Of a stretch of DNA of 64,000 nt, positions 21,968 to 32,346 are shown piece after piece. Below the pieces are notes generated by a model that was given only the letters and a program-made list of their open reading frames with translations, searched no databases and was not told the DNA's origin. This DNA is from Vickermania ingenoplastis (lineage: Eukaryota; Euglenozoa; Kinetoplastea; Trypanosomatida; Trypanosomatidae): contig VFSE01000175.1 of NCBI GenBank assembly GCA_010157825.1, forward strand, positions 906,001 through 970,000, read 5' to 3'. Position 1 is the first letter of the stretch; each line of letters begins with the position of its first letter. Position numbers and translations under genes: made by a program.

Positions 21968-23836
21968 TTACGACAATCCACAAATCTTTCCCGTGCTGGG
22001 GTCGATGTCGATACGGTAGAATGCTGGTCGTGTGGGCAGGCCAGGCATGGTCGAAATATCGCCGAGTAAGGGGAAAACAAAACGCGCGCCGCAATTAACA
22101 CGAACATCGCGAACTGGAACGGTAAACCCAGTTGGTGCCCCACGCAGGTTGGGGTCGTGTGAGAAGCTGTACTGTGTTTTGGCCACGCAAATGGGAAAGT
22201 CCCCGAAGCCCCGCTCTTCCATCTCTGTCAGCTTCGCCTCCGTCTCATTTAGAAACTCAACGCTTCCAGCACCGTACAGCTCCTTACAGATCGTTTCGAT
22301 CTTTGTCTTGAGATTCATCTTGCTGGGGTAGAGGAAACGGAAGTCCGCGGGGGTGGTGGACGTCACCTTGACAAGAGCCTCGGCCAATGGTTTCGCACCG
22401 GCGCCGCCGTTAGCCCAATGACATGTGACGACCACGTCAGCTGCACCACCAGCAGTTGTAGCTAACTCTTTCACAAGCGCCAATTCAGCACCTGTATCCG
22501 TGCTGAACTGATTCAGTGCCACCACTACGGGAACGCCAAATTTTCGAATATTTTGGATATGACGCACGAGGTTAGACATACCCTCCCGAAGTGCTTCCAG
22601 GTTTTCCGCCGCCGCATCCTTCGGAGCTACACCACCGTGGAACTTCAAGGCCCGCACTGTTGCCACGAGCACAGCAGCATCTGGTTTGAGCCCACTGCTG
22701 CGGCACTTAATGTTAAAGAACTTTTCGCAACCCATGTCCGCCCCGAATCCGGCTTCGGTTACCACAAAGCCCTTTTCCCCGACGAGCTTCAAGGCGATAC
22801 GATCAGCGATCACGCTGCTATTTCCATGGGCAATATTGCCAAACGGCCCCGCGTGCACCAGAACGGGGGTGCCTTCAAGGGTTTGCATCAATGTGGGCTC
22901 GACAGCATCTTTCATCAGCACTGTCATCGCCCCGGCGCAGCCAATATCCTCTGCCGTGATGGATTCTCCACGCTTACTTATCGCAACCTGCATTGCACCG
23001 AGCCGCTCCCGCATGTCCTGCAGATCATCTGACAGGGCCAACACCGCCATCACCTCCGATGCAACAGAAATTTCAAAAGAACGGTGGAAATTGCAACCCT
23101 TCTCCGCTGCGCCTTGGCCAACTGTGACGTATCGCAGCATTCTGTCGTTGCAGTCTGTCACCCGACACCAGGAAACCCTCTCTGGGTCAATATCCAGCCG
23201 GGCAAAGCGTTCTCGCTCTTCCGGGGTGAGATCTTTCGGGTTCGTCTTGTTGATGCCCAGCTTTTTGAGACGGCGCAGCATAATAGGCGTAAAGTCAGAC
23301 AGCTCATCCGTAAGTCGTCTGTACAGATCGGGTGTCTTTTGGGTGCGCTCATGGAAAATGCGGGTATCGATGGCCGCAGCGAGGAGATTGTTAGCCGCGG
23401 TGATAGCGTGAATATCGCCAGTGCCGTGCAAGTTAAAATCCTCCATTGGAATAATCTGGCTGTATCCACCGCCGGCTGCACCACCCTTGATCCCAAACGT
23501 CGGTCCCTGGGAAGGCTGCCGAACACACGCAAAGCATGGCACCTCGAGGTGTGCTCCAAGAGACTGCGCCAGGCCAATCGTTGTTGTACTCTTTCCCTCC
23601 CCTAGGGGTGTAGGGCTCATTCCTGCGACCACAACGTATTTTCCATTGGGGGCATTCTCCAAACGTTTTAGGACATCCAGTTTTACTTTCGCTCGGGTTG
23701 AACCGTAGAGATTAATTTCTTGAGGCAGAATGTTGGCTGCCTTGGCAATCTCAGCAATGTTCTGCGGTTCGACACTCTGAGCGATTTCGAGATCGCTCGG
23801 CACAGGAGACTTGCAGGAAATTTTGGTGGGAGGCAT
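21968..23836 (-). CDS. FTL: Formate-tetrahydrofolate ligase (10-formyl-THF synthetase)
   Basis: A 622-residue monofunctional enzyme making 10-formyl-THF from formate, THF and ATP for one-carbon metabolism. The P-loop TPLGEGKST lies at 76-84, preceded by VVVAGMSP and followed by the family blocks [22 protein letters not shown] (shown in part), [13 protein letters not shown] and [14 protein letters not shown]. The start is ATG with MPPTKISCK. Length is close to the 555-620 typical of bacterial-type enzymes; it lacks the dehydrogenase/cyclohydrolase domain of the animal trifunctional protein. The gene is known from Leishmania and Trypanosoma cruzi and reported missing from T. brucei, which argues against an African trypanosome. 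Confidence 0.95.
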   Translation of the reverse strand: MPPTKISCKSPVPSDLEIAQSVEPQNIAEIAKAANILPQEINLYGSTRAKVKLDVLKRLENAPNGKYVVVAGMSPTPLGEGKSTTTIGLAQSLGAHLEVPCFACVRQPSQGPTFGIKGGAAGGGYSQIIPMEDFNLHGTGDIHAITAANNLLAAAIDTRIFHERTQKTPDLYRRLTDELSDFTPIMLRRLKKLGINKTNPKDLTPEERERFARLDIDPERVSWCRVTDCNDRMLRYVTVGQGAAEKGCNFHRSFEISVASEVMAVLALSDDLQDMRERLGAMQVAISKRGESITAEDIGCAGAMTVLMKDAVEPTLMQTLEGTPVLVHAGPFGNIAHGNSSVIADRIALKLVGEKGFVVTEAGFGADMGCEKFFNIKCRSSGLKPDAAVLVATVRALKFHGGVAPKDAAAENLEALREGMSNLVRHIQNIRKFGVPVVVALNQFSTDTGAELALVKELATTAGGAADVVVTCHWANGGAGAKPLAEALVKVTSTTPADFRFLYPSKMNLKTKIETICKELYGAGSVEFLNETEAKLTEMEERGFGDFPICVAKTQYSFSHDPNLRGAPTGFTVPVRDVRVNCGARFVFPLLGDISTMPGLPTRPAFYRIDIDPSTGKICGLS

Positions 23837-24249
23837 TGCGGCGCGCCGAAGTTAAGAAAAGACCGAGCAACAATCTCTACAGTCGTACGACACCATTCAC
23901 ACAAAGAGGGGGATTGAGAGAAAAATAGTTTTTGGGTGAAGTTTTCTCTAAACACAGTGCAAACGGGAGTAGACCCCAACCTCGTTGAGGCTCAACCCCC
24001 GTTCACTACATCCGGCTGAACCCTGTGCGCAAAAGAGTTAGGTGCTGGTTGTGGTAGTGGGTTTTTTTGTTGTTGTTGTTGTTTGTTTTTTTTTGGGAGG
24101 GGGGTGAGCTCTTTTTTTTTATCTTTTTTTTTTCTTTTTTGTTGTTGGTATTGATGTTGTGATAAGCTAACAACTCCAACTACCATTCTCTCTCTTGTAT
24201 TCAAAAGTATGGCTCGAAACAACTCAATGATCTCGCCAAATGGCATAGC
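23837..24249. other. Intergenic region with T/G-rich low complexity
   Basis: No gene seen. The purine tract at 23900-23925 on the + strand is the probable splice tract for FTHFS. A T-rich, TTG-repeat stretch lies at 24061-24150. Confidence 0.5.
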
Positions 24250-24848
24250 CTACGCACTTCCACGGCCACGGCCGCGCCCCCGACCGCGGGGGAGAAGGGG
24301 CTGAACCCCATACCGCCGGTCATCATGGAGAGCATCGCGGCGCCCATCGCGGCACCTAGTTGCTGCTGCATGGGATTTACGCCCCTGCCGCGCGGCGCAT
24401 AGAAGCCGGCACCGCGATGAAAACCGGGCACGTTGTCGCGCTTGATGGCCACTTTGAGCGGCTTTCCATGGAGGGACTGACCTTCTTTGAGCAGCGCAGC
24501 CTGGGCTTGTTCCTGCGTCTCGAATTCAATATAAGCGTTGCCCTTGGGCTGGCCCGAGGCCTTGTCACGCAGAATGGTTACCCGAGCAATAGTCCCACAG
24601 GAGCTGAAGAAGAGCCGAAGATCGGCTTCGGAGGTGCGAGGATCCATTCCACCAACAAAAATGGATTTAACCTCTTTAGCTGCCGTTCCGGGGGCTGCAG
24701 CCTTTTTCCGTGTTCCTTCGTCTTCTGCGGCGGCCTCCTGAAGATTCTTGAGCTTCAACTCCTCCTGTAGCATTTCCACGTGACGCTCCATCTCCTGGAC
24801 CTCGGCGTCCACGTTAGTGTTAAACACAACCTGATCATTCGACGACAT
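24250..24848 (-). CDS. PABPN1/PABP2-like RRM RNA-binding protein (frame break near the C-terminus)
   Basis: The sequence has an N-terminal coiled coil (residues about 15-45), then one RRM at about 60-140 with RNP2 SIFVGG at 62-67 and RNP1 KGNAYIEF at 102-109. This order is that of nuclear poly(A)-binding protein PABPN1. As read, the frame runs on to a stop at 24201 with a tail unlike the family. In the +1 frame from the G5 run at 24288-24292 an arginine-glycine tail (PRGRGRGRGRGSA) appears and stops at 24250, the ending expected of PABPN1 relatives. I therefore place the 3' end at 24250 and suspect one missing base. It binds poly(A) or mRNA in the family. Confidence 0.8.
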
Positions 24849-25682
24849 TTTTAAGAGAAGTGGCTAGACAAGAACCGTCGTTCCGCTTCTCTTTCTTTCG
24901 CTACAGTTGGCGAAAAAATGAATGAAGATCAGCTGATGTTAACAATAAAAAAGTCATCACATTCGAAAAAAAAAAAAAACGATAAACAGTAAGGAAGCAA
25001 AAAGTAGTAGTAAATGTTGCGCAGCTCAGAAAGCTGTAAGGGAATAAGCATCACTCCGTATTCATGCAGAGCGTACCGTATTAGGAAGCCCATCACAGTC
25101 GCAGTAACTATCAGAAGTACTTTTTTTATTGAGTTTAAACTCTACAAGGGTTCATTGATACCCACAAGCAATAGAACGCTGCTATGCTGTATTCTGCGCC
25201 ATTCCTAACGTATATCAAGCATCTGGGAATGCGCCTTTTTGTGGTGGTGCAGTGCCCCGAAGTTTCCGTTTAAACATAAAATGTACCTTCGGATTATCTA
25301 TTGTCTTTGGTTCATGAAGAGGTTGTCAGGGTCATTAAGAGGTGTAGGCGAAGACCTGGAAAAGATTGTGTCGCGTCAACAACACTTTTCATAGGCATTT
25401 CGCTGGGTGGTGGATGTTTTGAGATCCGTGGATAGCATCATAGGAGTAGTAATAATAATATAAAAAGGAAAAGAAAGGATCTAGTTCATTTAGCTACATT
25501 GTCTGATTAAGCAAGTTAATCTTCGGTTCTTGTACGTTTGTTTCTCTGGGTGTTTCTTTGTTGTTGGTTTTTCATTTGACCCTTTCATTTCACTAGTTTT
25601 GCAAAGTGTCTGTCTTCAGGTAAAGTCGTTGTAACACCACGCCACGCTGCCGGCAGTGACTGGCCGTCGCATCCAATCAAGA
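24849..25682. other. Long spacer, probably 3' UTR of the disordered protein gene
   Basis: About 830 bases with no convincing coding region on either strand. There is an A-run at 24966-24979 and two short pyrimidine-rich stretches on the + strand. A 45-base C/D-box-like motif at about 24920-24965 was considered and rejected as too short. Confidence 0.45.
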
Positions 25683-27269
25683 TCAAGCATACATAAAGTT
25701 CTCCTGAATGCGGCGCAGAAGGTAATCATCAGCTGCCCTGCGGTCCTCATATTCATCTTCTAATATACGGCCAATGTACTTGTCCGAGCTAGGCCTACTC
25801 TGAAAGTCGAGGTTGAACGGAGGCTTTTGGCGCTGCGCAAACGGAATGTTTCCTGGGCGCGTTCCCAGCGGCTGAGGCTTCTGGACCCCCTTGTTCCCCT
25901 TTGCCTTGCTGCGCTTGACGCGGCGCTGCGCCTTGGGGTTACTTCTATTGCAGCTTGCGAGAGCTGGGTAATCCGAATCGCGGTGTTCTGCCGAGGGCTC
26001 CCGGTGCTCCTGCTCTGGATCGTCGTCTGACCCAGCTGCCTTGTCGCCATGGCCGTCCCCCCAGGAGATGTCCTCATCAGAGTCCCGGTTGTAGTTGTTC
26101 TTCTTTGGCGGCAGGTCGGACGACAGGTCCCCTTGCTGCATCCCAGCAGCTTCTTCGTTGGCCAAAAGGCCATTGCGGTAGAGCTTGCGCTGGTAGTGGT
26201 CTAAGAAGAGGTGCTCGTAAATGCGTAGTGGGCGCACCTCGGGGGAGATGTTCCCATCCGCCTGCTGGCGGTTCGCCATCATGAGGCGCACTCGCGCCTT
26301 CTCTGGGTCTGTTGTCGGAACACCAGGGAACACTCTCGCGGAGGTGACTAGAAGCTTCTGCTCGTCCGTAAGGTCCCGAAAGGTTTCGAAGTCCAGAAGT
26401 CTAAGGCGAAGAGTGTCGCCGTACCTCAAGAAATCCTGGAAGTTGAGAGCGTTCTTCTGGTCGCACTCCTCCCACATGAAGTCGGTTGCCTCACGAAGCG
26501 CCACGCCGGGAGTGGTAAAGAGCAGTAGCAGCTCGTGCAGATCTTCAGGAGTAATAAGCTCCTTGTTCTTCGAGAAGATCTTGAACAGAGACCGAGCAGG
26601 TTTGCAGACCTCGGACTGTGGGCCCTCTTCTTTGCAACTGTGCGACGCCTCTTCGAAGTCAATCTCGTTGAGTTTCTTCCGAATCTCGCGAAGGTACGTC
26701 CGCTCACTCATATGGTTCGAAGCCTCCCTCAGCCAGCGAAGCTCGTCGTCGTCTTCCTCGTTTTCTAGGTGGTAGTAGTCCTTCTTCTTTCCACCTGAGG
26801 TGCTTTTACCCTCTGCCAGATAACTGTATTTGGTCTTCTTCTTAACTTCAATGGACGGAAGAGATTCCTTAGGGGTTTCCTCCTTCTTTTTCTTGGAGTT
26901 CCAGGAGCGTTGGCGAGAGCCACTCCCGGATCCAGAGCGCTGCAGCGATTCAGGGTGCTGCTTGTGTTTGGTGCTGGTGAGCGAGTATGGTCTGTTGTAT
27001 GTCGCTTCATCCTGCCGGTGGCTTGAGCTGGATTTCGTTTGCCTCGTCCTAGAGGCGCTGTTGTTTCCACTTACAGTCGGTAAGTTCTTGTGTCGTTCGG
27101 CAGACGTGTAGTGCTCTTCGAAGCTGGAACCGCTCTTGTAGCTCACCGGATCCGATTCGAGGTCCGAGTCCACGGAGTCATGACGATGATGAGAAGATCC
27201 AGGTGTTTCTTCCAGGTGGTTCAGCTCGTCGTTGTCCGAGAGAGAGTCATCGCACTTGGGCCTGGGCAT
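25683..27269 (-). CDS. Charged disordered protein with EF-hand-like helical core
   Basis: A 528-residue protein. The N-terminal 190 residues are Ser/His/Lys-rich and disordered. Residues about 200-390 look folded, with paired helices resembling an EF-hand lobe (FKIFSKNKELITPEDLHELL, then ECDQKNALNFQDFLRYG), though the loops lack full calcium ligands. The C-terminal 130 residues are basic and repetitive. The frame is open 56 codons further to a TTG, through a hydrophobic run overlying a strong purine tract at 27356-27404, so ATG at 27269 is preferred. No family recognised; a flagellar or cytoskeletal protein is a guess. Confidence 0.65.
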   Translation of the reverse strand: MPRPKCDDSLSDNDELNHLEETPGSSHHRHDSVDSDLESDPVSYKSGSSFEEHYTSAERHKNLPTVSGNNSASRTRQTKSSSSHRQDEATYNRPYSLTSTKHKQHPESLQRSGSGSGSRQRSWNSKKKKEETPKESLPSIEVKKKTKYSYLAEGKSTSGGKKKDYYHLENEEDDDELRWLREASNHMSERTYLREIRKKLNEIDFEEASHSCKEEGPQSEVCKPARSLFKIFSKNKELITPEDLHELLLLFTTPGVALREATDFMWEECDQKNALNFQDFLRYGDTLRLRLLDFETFRDLTDEQKLLVTSARVFPGVPTTDPEKARVRLMMANRQQADGNISPEVRPLRIYEHLFLDHYQRKLYRNGLLANEEAAGMQQGDLSSDLPPKKNNYNRDSDEDISWGDGHGDKAAGSDDDPEQEHREPSAEHRDSDYPALASCNRSNPKAQRRVKRSKAKGNKGVQKPQPLGTRPGNIPFAQRQKPPFNLDFQSRPSSDKYIGRILEDEYEDRRAADDYLLRRIQENFMYA

Positions 27270-27550
27270 TAGTGGAAAGAAATCACAGCAAGTACAATTG
27301 AAGATTAACAGAGCAATCCTTGTTCTTGAAGAACTAAAGTTGTGAACCCAACAGAAACAGCAAAAGAAAATGAGAAAGGAATAGAGAGGAAGACAGAAAC
27401 GATTAATGAAAAGTCCATAGCCAAGTGACGCGTACAAAAAAAAAAAAATCGTTCTGCCAAACTAATATAGCCTATATAGCTAGTCTTTTTTAAAAAGTAT
27501 TTTTCTCTTCATCCCGCGCACGGCAAGATGATGAAATGGTCTGCGTTCAT

Positions 27551-28573
27551 TCATTCACTCATCACCGCAGCACCGATATCCATGAGCTGTAGGTAATCAT
27601 CCGAGCCAGCGATTAGGCGCATCTCAATCTCACAAAGCTTGAGAAGCAAGTTTCCCTTGGCGGCAGAATCCAGCCGACACACATCACTCACTAGAAACTT
27701 TTGCAACTGGAGCACTACCTGGCCAGCAGAAAATCCAGCTGAAGCCAGCATCCGCGTGTAGTGCATAATTGAATCCATCTTCCTGGACATGAGTGCCTGC
27801 GTGTACGAGTGCATCAGCTCATCCGGGACCCGAGCCGACACAGTGACGAAGTCTTCATGCCGCAAATCTGGCCCGGACGCACGGCAAGCGGACTGCAGAT
27901 GCATGATTGCAACCCTCATATCTCCTCCGCTGGCCTCGTCCAGTGCCTTGAGAGACGCGTCCGACACCACGATACCCTCGGAAGCAGCGATAAAGCGCAG
28001 CCGGCTATAGAGGGCTTCCTTTACCAGCGGCTTGAAGCGATACTTGGCGCATCGGCTGGTGATGGGATCAATAATTCGGCTCACGTAGTTGCACAAAATA
28101 CAAAAGCGCGTCACGTCACAGAAATCCTCCATCATCCTCCGAAGGGCTGCTTGTGCGTCGGGAAGTAGCGCGTCCGCTTCATCTAGAATGATAAGTTTAA
28201 AAGGGGGCACAGGATACGTCCGTCCATCTGATTGGACGGCTCGAGAACCCGCCGTTCCTACACTTCCTTGTGCAAACACTTTTATCTTCTCGCGGACTAC
28301 GGCAATTCCACGATCATCCGAGGCGTTCAACTCTCGCACACGAGAGTGAATAAAGTCGGGTCCAAACAGCTCCATTGCTAAAGCTAAAATTGCGGTTGTC
28401 TTCCCTGTTCCAGGGGGGCCGTAGAAGAGAAAGTGAGGCATATTGCAACCCTCCGACAGACAGGCCCGGAGAGCGCCAACAGCTTCATCCTGAGCTTGTA
28501 CCTCCGACAGCGTAGTGGGCCGGTACTTCTCCACCCACGGGGTTTCTTCGCTACTCGCTGCTTGTGAGGTCAT
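27551..28573 (-). CDS. Replication factor C small subunit (human RFC4 / yeast Rfc2 type)
   Basis: A 340-residue clamp-loader AAA+ subunit that helps open and load PCNA at primer ends. It has WVEKYRPTTL at the N-terminus, Walker A GPPGTGKT at 52-59, ELNASDDRGI, Walker B LIILDEAD ending at 134, CNYVSRIIDPITSRC with the SRC arginine finger at 173-175, and the RFC C-terminal helical collar. The pattern LFYGPPGTGKT with RVRELNASDDRG and CNYVSRII matches RFC4 best. An ATG 27 codons upstream is in frame but overlies the polypyrimidine tract at 28607-28620, so MTSQAASS is taken as the start. Confidence 0.9.
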   Translation of the reverse strand: MTSQAASSEETPWVEKYRPTTLSEVQAQDEAVGALRACLSEGCNMPHFLFYGPPGTGKTTAILALAMELFGPDFIHSRVRELNASDDRGIAVVREKIKVFAQGSVGTAGSRAVQSDGRTYPVPPFKLIILDEADALLPDAQAALRRMMEDFCDVTRFCILCNYVSRIIDPITSRCAKYRFKPLVKEALYSRLRFIAASEGIVVSDASLKALDEASGGDMRVAIMHLQSACRASGPDLRHEDFVTVSARVPDELMHSYTQALMSRKMDSIMHYTRMLASAGFSAGQVVLQLQKFLVSDVCRLDSAAKGNLLLKLCEIEMRLIAGSDDYLQLMDIGAAVMSE

Positions 28574-28943
28574 CTTCGCAACTTTCCAGATTTCAAATTG
28601 CTGAAAAACAAAAAAAAAGTGGTCATAATGAGCTACAAGAGATGTACAAACCATAATACTTGACTGGACTTGGTGTCATGGTGATGCAGCCCCATAAAGT
28701 TCACTCAAATGTCATCAGTCAGCATTTTCTTTACCCGTTTGCGGAGCAAGTATTGTTTGGGCTACAGTGTAATCGAAGAATCTTGAACGACTAAACCGTC
28801 CGATGCTGAACAGCTTTTTGAAGCAATGTCAGACAGCGAAGTTAAGTAAGTACAAAACAGCAACACACAAAAAAATACACATATAGATGGTTGAGCACCA
28901 TGACAACACCTACCTAATTGGGCAAGCAGTCTGCGGAGGGCTG
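28574..28943. other. Intergenic region upstream of the RFC gene
   Basis: No gene seen. A purine tract on the + strand at 28607-28620 with a CT just before it marks the RFC trans-splice site. Confidence 0.5.
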
Positions 28944-30917
28944 TCAAATAGCCTGGGCCTCGTGTTCATCTTCAGTAATCATCTGCTCCTCTTTGAGGCA
29001 CAACTGAAAATCGAAGTTCTTTTTGTGCATCGGCGACTGCTTGGATATCCTCGCAATGATGGGCTGTGCAGGCTGGTTCACAGTATCTTGGCTCTTGCGC
29101 CGTGAATGGGGCCCAGGACTCTTGTGGAGGGACGAGAGACGCAGGCGACGCGACGGTCCGGAGTTGAGTTCCGATTCTTGCGGTGTTGAAAGTCCCGATG
29201 ATCCTCTGAACGTTCCGCTTCCAGGTGGCGTAACATGCTGTGATGATGTCCGCGACCCGCGGCGAGGCGCTTCGGCGCGGGGCTTCGTAATTAGCTCCGC
29301 GTGCCAATTGGAATTGCTCCCTCGTAAGTGCTCTGCATTTTTGTTTGCAAAGCTACAGGGCGCCGCTCGGCGCTGTTGTGGCTGCGTGCCAAAATTGCTG
29401 GAAACCAATGAGTGCTCAGGAAGTATCAGGCCGCTCATTTCAGAGTTGATCGACGATACGAAATCGACTGCCTCAAACAATTTTGTGTCGAGCAGTTTCG
29501 GGGAAGCGAAGCTTGGCTTTAGCTGCTCCAATTCCTTCTCGATGAGCTGATCCACCTTAGAGTTGGCGATGGTCACCTTGCACATGGTCACACCACGCAG
29601 CACAGCACAAAGAGCGCGAGCCATTTTTCTGCTAGGAGAATCTCCTATCTCCACGTATGTTTCAGCAATGGGAATCAGCAACGATGAGAACGCATTGCCT
29701 CCACCAATTGTATGGGCTTCAGCTGTAGCGACCGATAACGCAAGATATCCCAAGCATTTTCGTCTTAATTCCGTCTGTTTCTTCTGCTCCAGCGCCGTTA
29801 GTACCGTCTCAACAATAGCGATGTGCCCATTGTTGATTAGAATGAGATTCCTCATCGCGTTGTCCGTTGAGGCGGAAATAGCGGTGATTGTCACATAAAT
29901 TCCCTTAAGCAAGGAGCTTGTCCATGTCCTCAACATCTCGCTATACCGCTCCGCGTTGCCGGAAATGAGGGTCACGCAGCCCAAACTCGTGGCTCGCTGG
30001 CTAACGAGAATAAGTGCATCGCAAGCAATCCGACACAGGCTCGAGCGCTTATCGCAACACAGCCTTGACAATGGCTCCTCCAAAATACTCCTGATCTCTA
30101 GAAACAGTTGTTGGAAGTGCTCATCCGCCAGCTGCCCCAACCAGTCATGCACAGTCTGCAGGGCGACCACGCGTTCGCTGGCATGAGTGCGAATGTTGGC
30201 TGCCACTTGAACGTACTGCTTTATCTCCACAACAAAGTTTCCCAACGTGGGTAATGGCACCTTAGGATTCCACTCCTGCACTAGCAAGCTGCTGGGAACG
30301 CGTTGGCTCCCGTTGAGAGACACCGATGGTGTTGAGTCCTGGCTGATCACTACGGGGTCCACACCGTTCAGCATGTTTAGCAGGGAAGGTCCGTCCTCCA
30401 CCATGTAAAAGTCGAACATTTTGTCACGGTCGCCACCTGAATGTTTATAGATAAAGTCTAAATACTCCACCGAGTCATCCACGGTTTTTTGAACAGTATT
30501 CAAGTCATTTTCATCCTCTACTTTCACACGGAGGGTGTTGCGCAGATCCTTGCTAAGCCCAACGTACACCATCAACTCTGTGGGGGGAACACTCTCACGG
30601 ATGAGAGGTTCCAATTCAATCGCCGTCCACCGAGCCAGCACCTTTGCTTGATGCATCGGCATAGCCCCATTTTGAGCCTGGGCGTCGAACTTAACGGCGC
30701 CCCCTACACTAATGTGCATCAGACACTGGAACACAGTGCCACGATCGCTGCCCAGCTCGGCTGTGAGGTCTTCCAGCTTGTTGAAGAATCGCTTGTACTC
30801 AATGAGCGTGTCGCGAAGCTCCATCAGCTGATCCGCGTTTTTGGGAGGACGACGAGTGGTGGTGTGCAACTCCATTTGGCGCGTAAGAAGTGTGTCAACA
30901 TCCATTGTTTCTGTCAT
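28944..30917 (-). CDS. CLASP N-terminal (TOG/HEAT-like) repeat protein
   Basis: A 657-residue protein. After an N-terminal helical region, residues about 230-470 form HEAT-type helices. They include the CLASP-like series RLCCDKRSSLCRIACDALILVSQ, ATSLGCV, SEMLRTWTSSLLKGIYVTITAI and DNAMRNLI. This matches the pattern of TOG domains in CLASP and related microtubule-regulating proteins. The C-terminal 170 residues are Ser/Arg/Pro-rich and disordered, as in CLASP microtubule-binding regions. The TTG five codons upstream was rejected in favour of ATG at 30917. A general HEAT-repeat protein is the alternative. Confidence 0.55.
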   Translation of the reverse strand: MTETMDVDTLLTRQMELHTTTRRPPKNADQLMELRDTLIEYKRFFNKLEDLTAELGSDRGTVFQCLMHISVGGAVKFDAQAQNGAMPMHQAKVLARWTAIELEPLIRESVPPTELMVYVGLSKDLRNTLRVKVEDENDLNTVQKTVDDSVEYLDFIYKHSGGDRDKMFDFYMVEDGPSLLNMLNGVDPVVISQDSTPSVSLNGSQRVPSSLLVQEWNPKVPLPTLGNFVVEIKQYVQVAANIRTHASERVVALQTVHDWLGQLADEHFQQLFLEIRSILEEPLSRLCCDKRSSLCRIACDALILVSQRATSLGCVTLISGNAERYSEMLRTWTSSLLKGIYVTITAISASTDNAMRNLILINNGHIAIVETVLTALEQKKQTELRRKCLGYLALSVATAEAHTIGGGNAFSSLLIPIAETYVEIGDSPSRKMARALCAVLRGVTMCKVTIANSKVDQLIEKELEQLKPSFASPKLLDTKLFEAVDFVSSINSEMSGLILPEHSLVSSNFGTQPQQRRAAPCSFANKNAEHLRGSNSNWHAELITKPRAEAPRRGSRTSSQHVTPPGSGTFRGSSGLSTPQESELNSGPSRRLRLSSLHKSPGPHSRRKSQDTVNQPAQPIIARISKQSPMHKKNFDFQLCLKEEQMITEDEHEAQAI

Positions 30918-31119
30918 AACCCCGAGTCTCAAAAAATGGAGTCCCTCGTCACAAGGAAACCAGAATGCTTATAGCCTGAATTAACACAAGAGTTGGTGAA
31001 GCAACAAAGAATAATTCAACAGCTTGTACGTCACAGCAGGATACTTCAAACCAAAAGAGAGGTGTACAGGCTGATAAGTGCAGTCCCCTTGTTAATGTTT
31101 TTAAAGCAGTTTTTTCCTC

Positions 31120-31533
31120 CTAAAGATCAAAATCCCTGGAAAGCAAAAGAGTGGCGATGTCGCCGCCAGTTCCAACGAGCTCCCGCCGCGGATACTCTGA
31201 TTGTGCCATCTGCATTGGAGAGAATTGTAGGCGGCTCTGTTTTCCTGTAATACACTGCTGAACCAAGGGTGTGTAGATGTTCTTAACATCTTTCTCGGAA
31301 TGCGCTGGGGGGTAGTGAAGGAGGCTGGGGTATACCTCGCCGCACAGATGTGCGCGTCTGAAGGACTCTCGGATTACAGGCCCGTAGACATCTCTTTCCT
31401 CAGACGATTCATTTCTGCCATCAGTGTTTTCATTTTTCATTCGCTGGATAGATCGATCCGCAACAGCAAGAACAAAGGTGAGGGGTAGAAGTAAAGCAGC
31501 TGGCGATGATCCATGAAGATGAGCCTGCATCAT
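31120..31533 (-). CDS. Small protein with N-terminal signal/anchor, unknown
   Basis: A 137-residue frame. It has a hydrophobic N-terminal segment (SSPAALLLPLTFVLAVA) followed by a charged, soluble region (MKNENTDGRNESSEERDVYGPVIRESFRR) and a C-terminus without further membrane segments. Spacing to neighbours (about 200 and 130 bases) fits the gene rhythm of the unit, and the long frame in a region otherwise lacking coding potential supports a real gene. Mitochondrial or ER location possible. No family recognised. Confidence 0.5.
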   Translation of the reverse strand: MMQAHLHGSSPAALLLPLTFVLAVADRSIQRMKNENTDGRNESSEERDVYGPVIRESFRRAHLCGEVYPSLLHYPPAHSEKDVKNIYTPLVQQCITGKQSRLQFSPMQMAQSEYPRRELVGTGGDIATLLLSRDFDL

Positions 31534-31665
31534 CGCCCATGTAAGCGGTTCGCCTGGGATGGGCTAATATTGTATACCGTATATCATTTATTTTTTTTTT
31601 ATTTTTTTTTTTTCAGAATACATAACTCTCCAACGGACATCATAGCACCACGGTTCGCATATAAT

Positions 31666-32085
31666 CTATGGGGCAGGCACGTCGTCGGTAAAACCTACAC
31701 GAGGCGGCTCTGATCCGCCGTGGCCTGCAGCTGAACCACTTTCGCTTTCTGGTACAAGCGCTGGTGGCGCCACCTTGGGAGGGCTCATGGCCTCCTCGAG
31801 GTCCTCCCAGATGTACTCGCCCTCTACATTTTTCCCTTTAGCGTGTACCATCACTAACTCCGTTCCATCCTTCTCAATGCCAGCATTGTACAGCGTTGAG
31901 AAATCGTCTAGGTTCTGGCGCCCGAGGTATAGACGGACAGTGTAGAACGTCCGACTCATTAGTTTTTCTAAGCGTTCCTTTATGGCCTGCACGGTATCCT
32001 GGTGAAAGTCGCAGTGGAGAAAGATGGTACGCTGATACCGTTTGAGGCGCAGGTAGTTCGGAGGAGTGGATCCGTGCCCCGACAT
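31666..32085 (-). CDS. Elongin B-like ubiquitin-fold protein
   Basis: A 139-residue protein. Residues about 14-85 follow the beta-grasp pattern and resemble elongin B in particular: [28 protein letters not shown], then [21 protein letters not shown], then ELVMV. Elongin B has [21 protein letters not shown] and QRLYKDDQLLDDGKTL at the same places. The C-terminal 45 residues are Pro/Ser/Gly-rich. Elongin B pairs with elongin C in cullin ubiquitin ligases; whether that holds here is unknown. Another ubiquitin-like protein is the alternative. Confidence 0.55.
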   Translation of the reverse strand: MSGHGSTPPNYLRLKRYQRTIFLHCDFHQDTVQAIKERLEKLMSRTFYTVRLYLGRQNLDDFSTLYNAGIEKDGTELVMVHAKGKNVEGEYIWEDLEEAMSPPKVAPPALVPESESGSAAGHGGSEPPRVGFTDDVPAP

Positions 32086-32346
32086 GGTTGCTCTTAATGA
32101 AAAGCAAACTAATAGATGAGGAAGGGGGAAAGAAGTACGTGCGGCAACTTCCCGTTCGCTTGACTATCCACTACTTACAACAAGAAGAATAAGAAGAACA
32201 GTACGACAAAAAGAGAGACGGTGTAGCTTACCTAATCAGCCTTTTACACTCAAACGAAGGCAGTGTTCATGAGTTTATTGAAGCAAAACTACTTGTTTTA
32301 TGGATTTATTATCCAAGCTTTTTGTCTCCGAATGCACCGAGTCTCG

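Noticed and set aside
24920-24965. Minus-strand GAATG-TGATGA ... CTGA-tctt-CATTC, resembling a box C/D RNA with a stem.
   Set aside because: Only about 21 nt separate box C from box D, too short for a guide RNA with D' and C' boxes, and it is single-copy. Likely chance.
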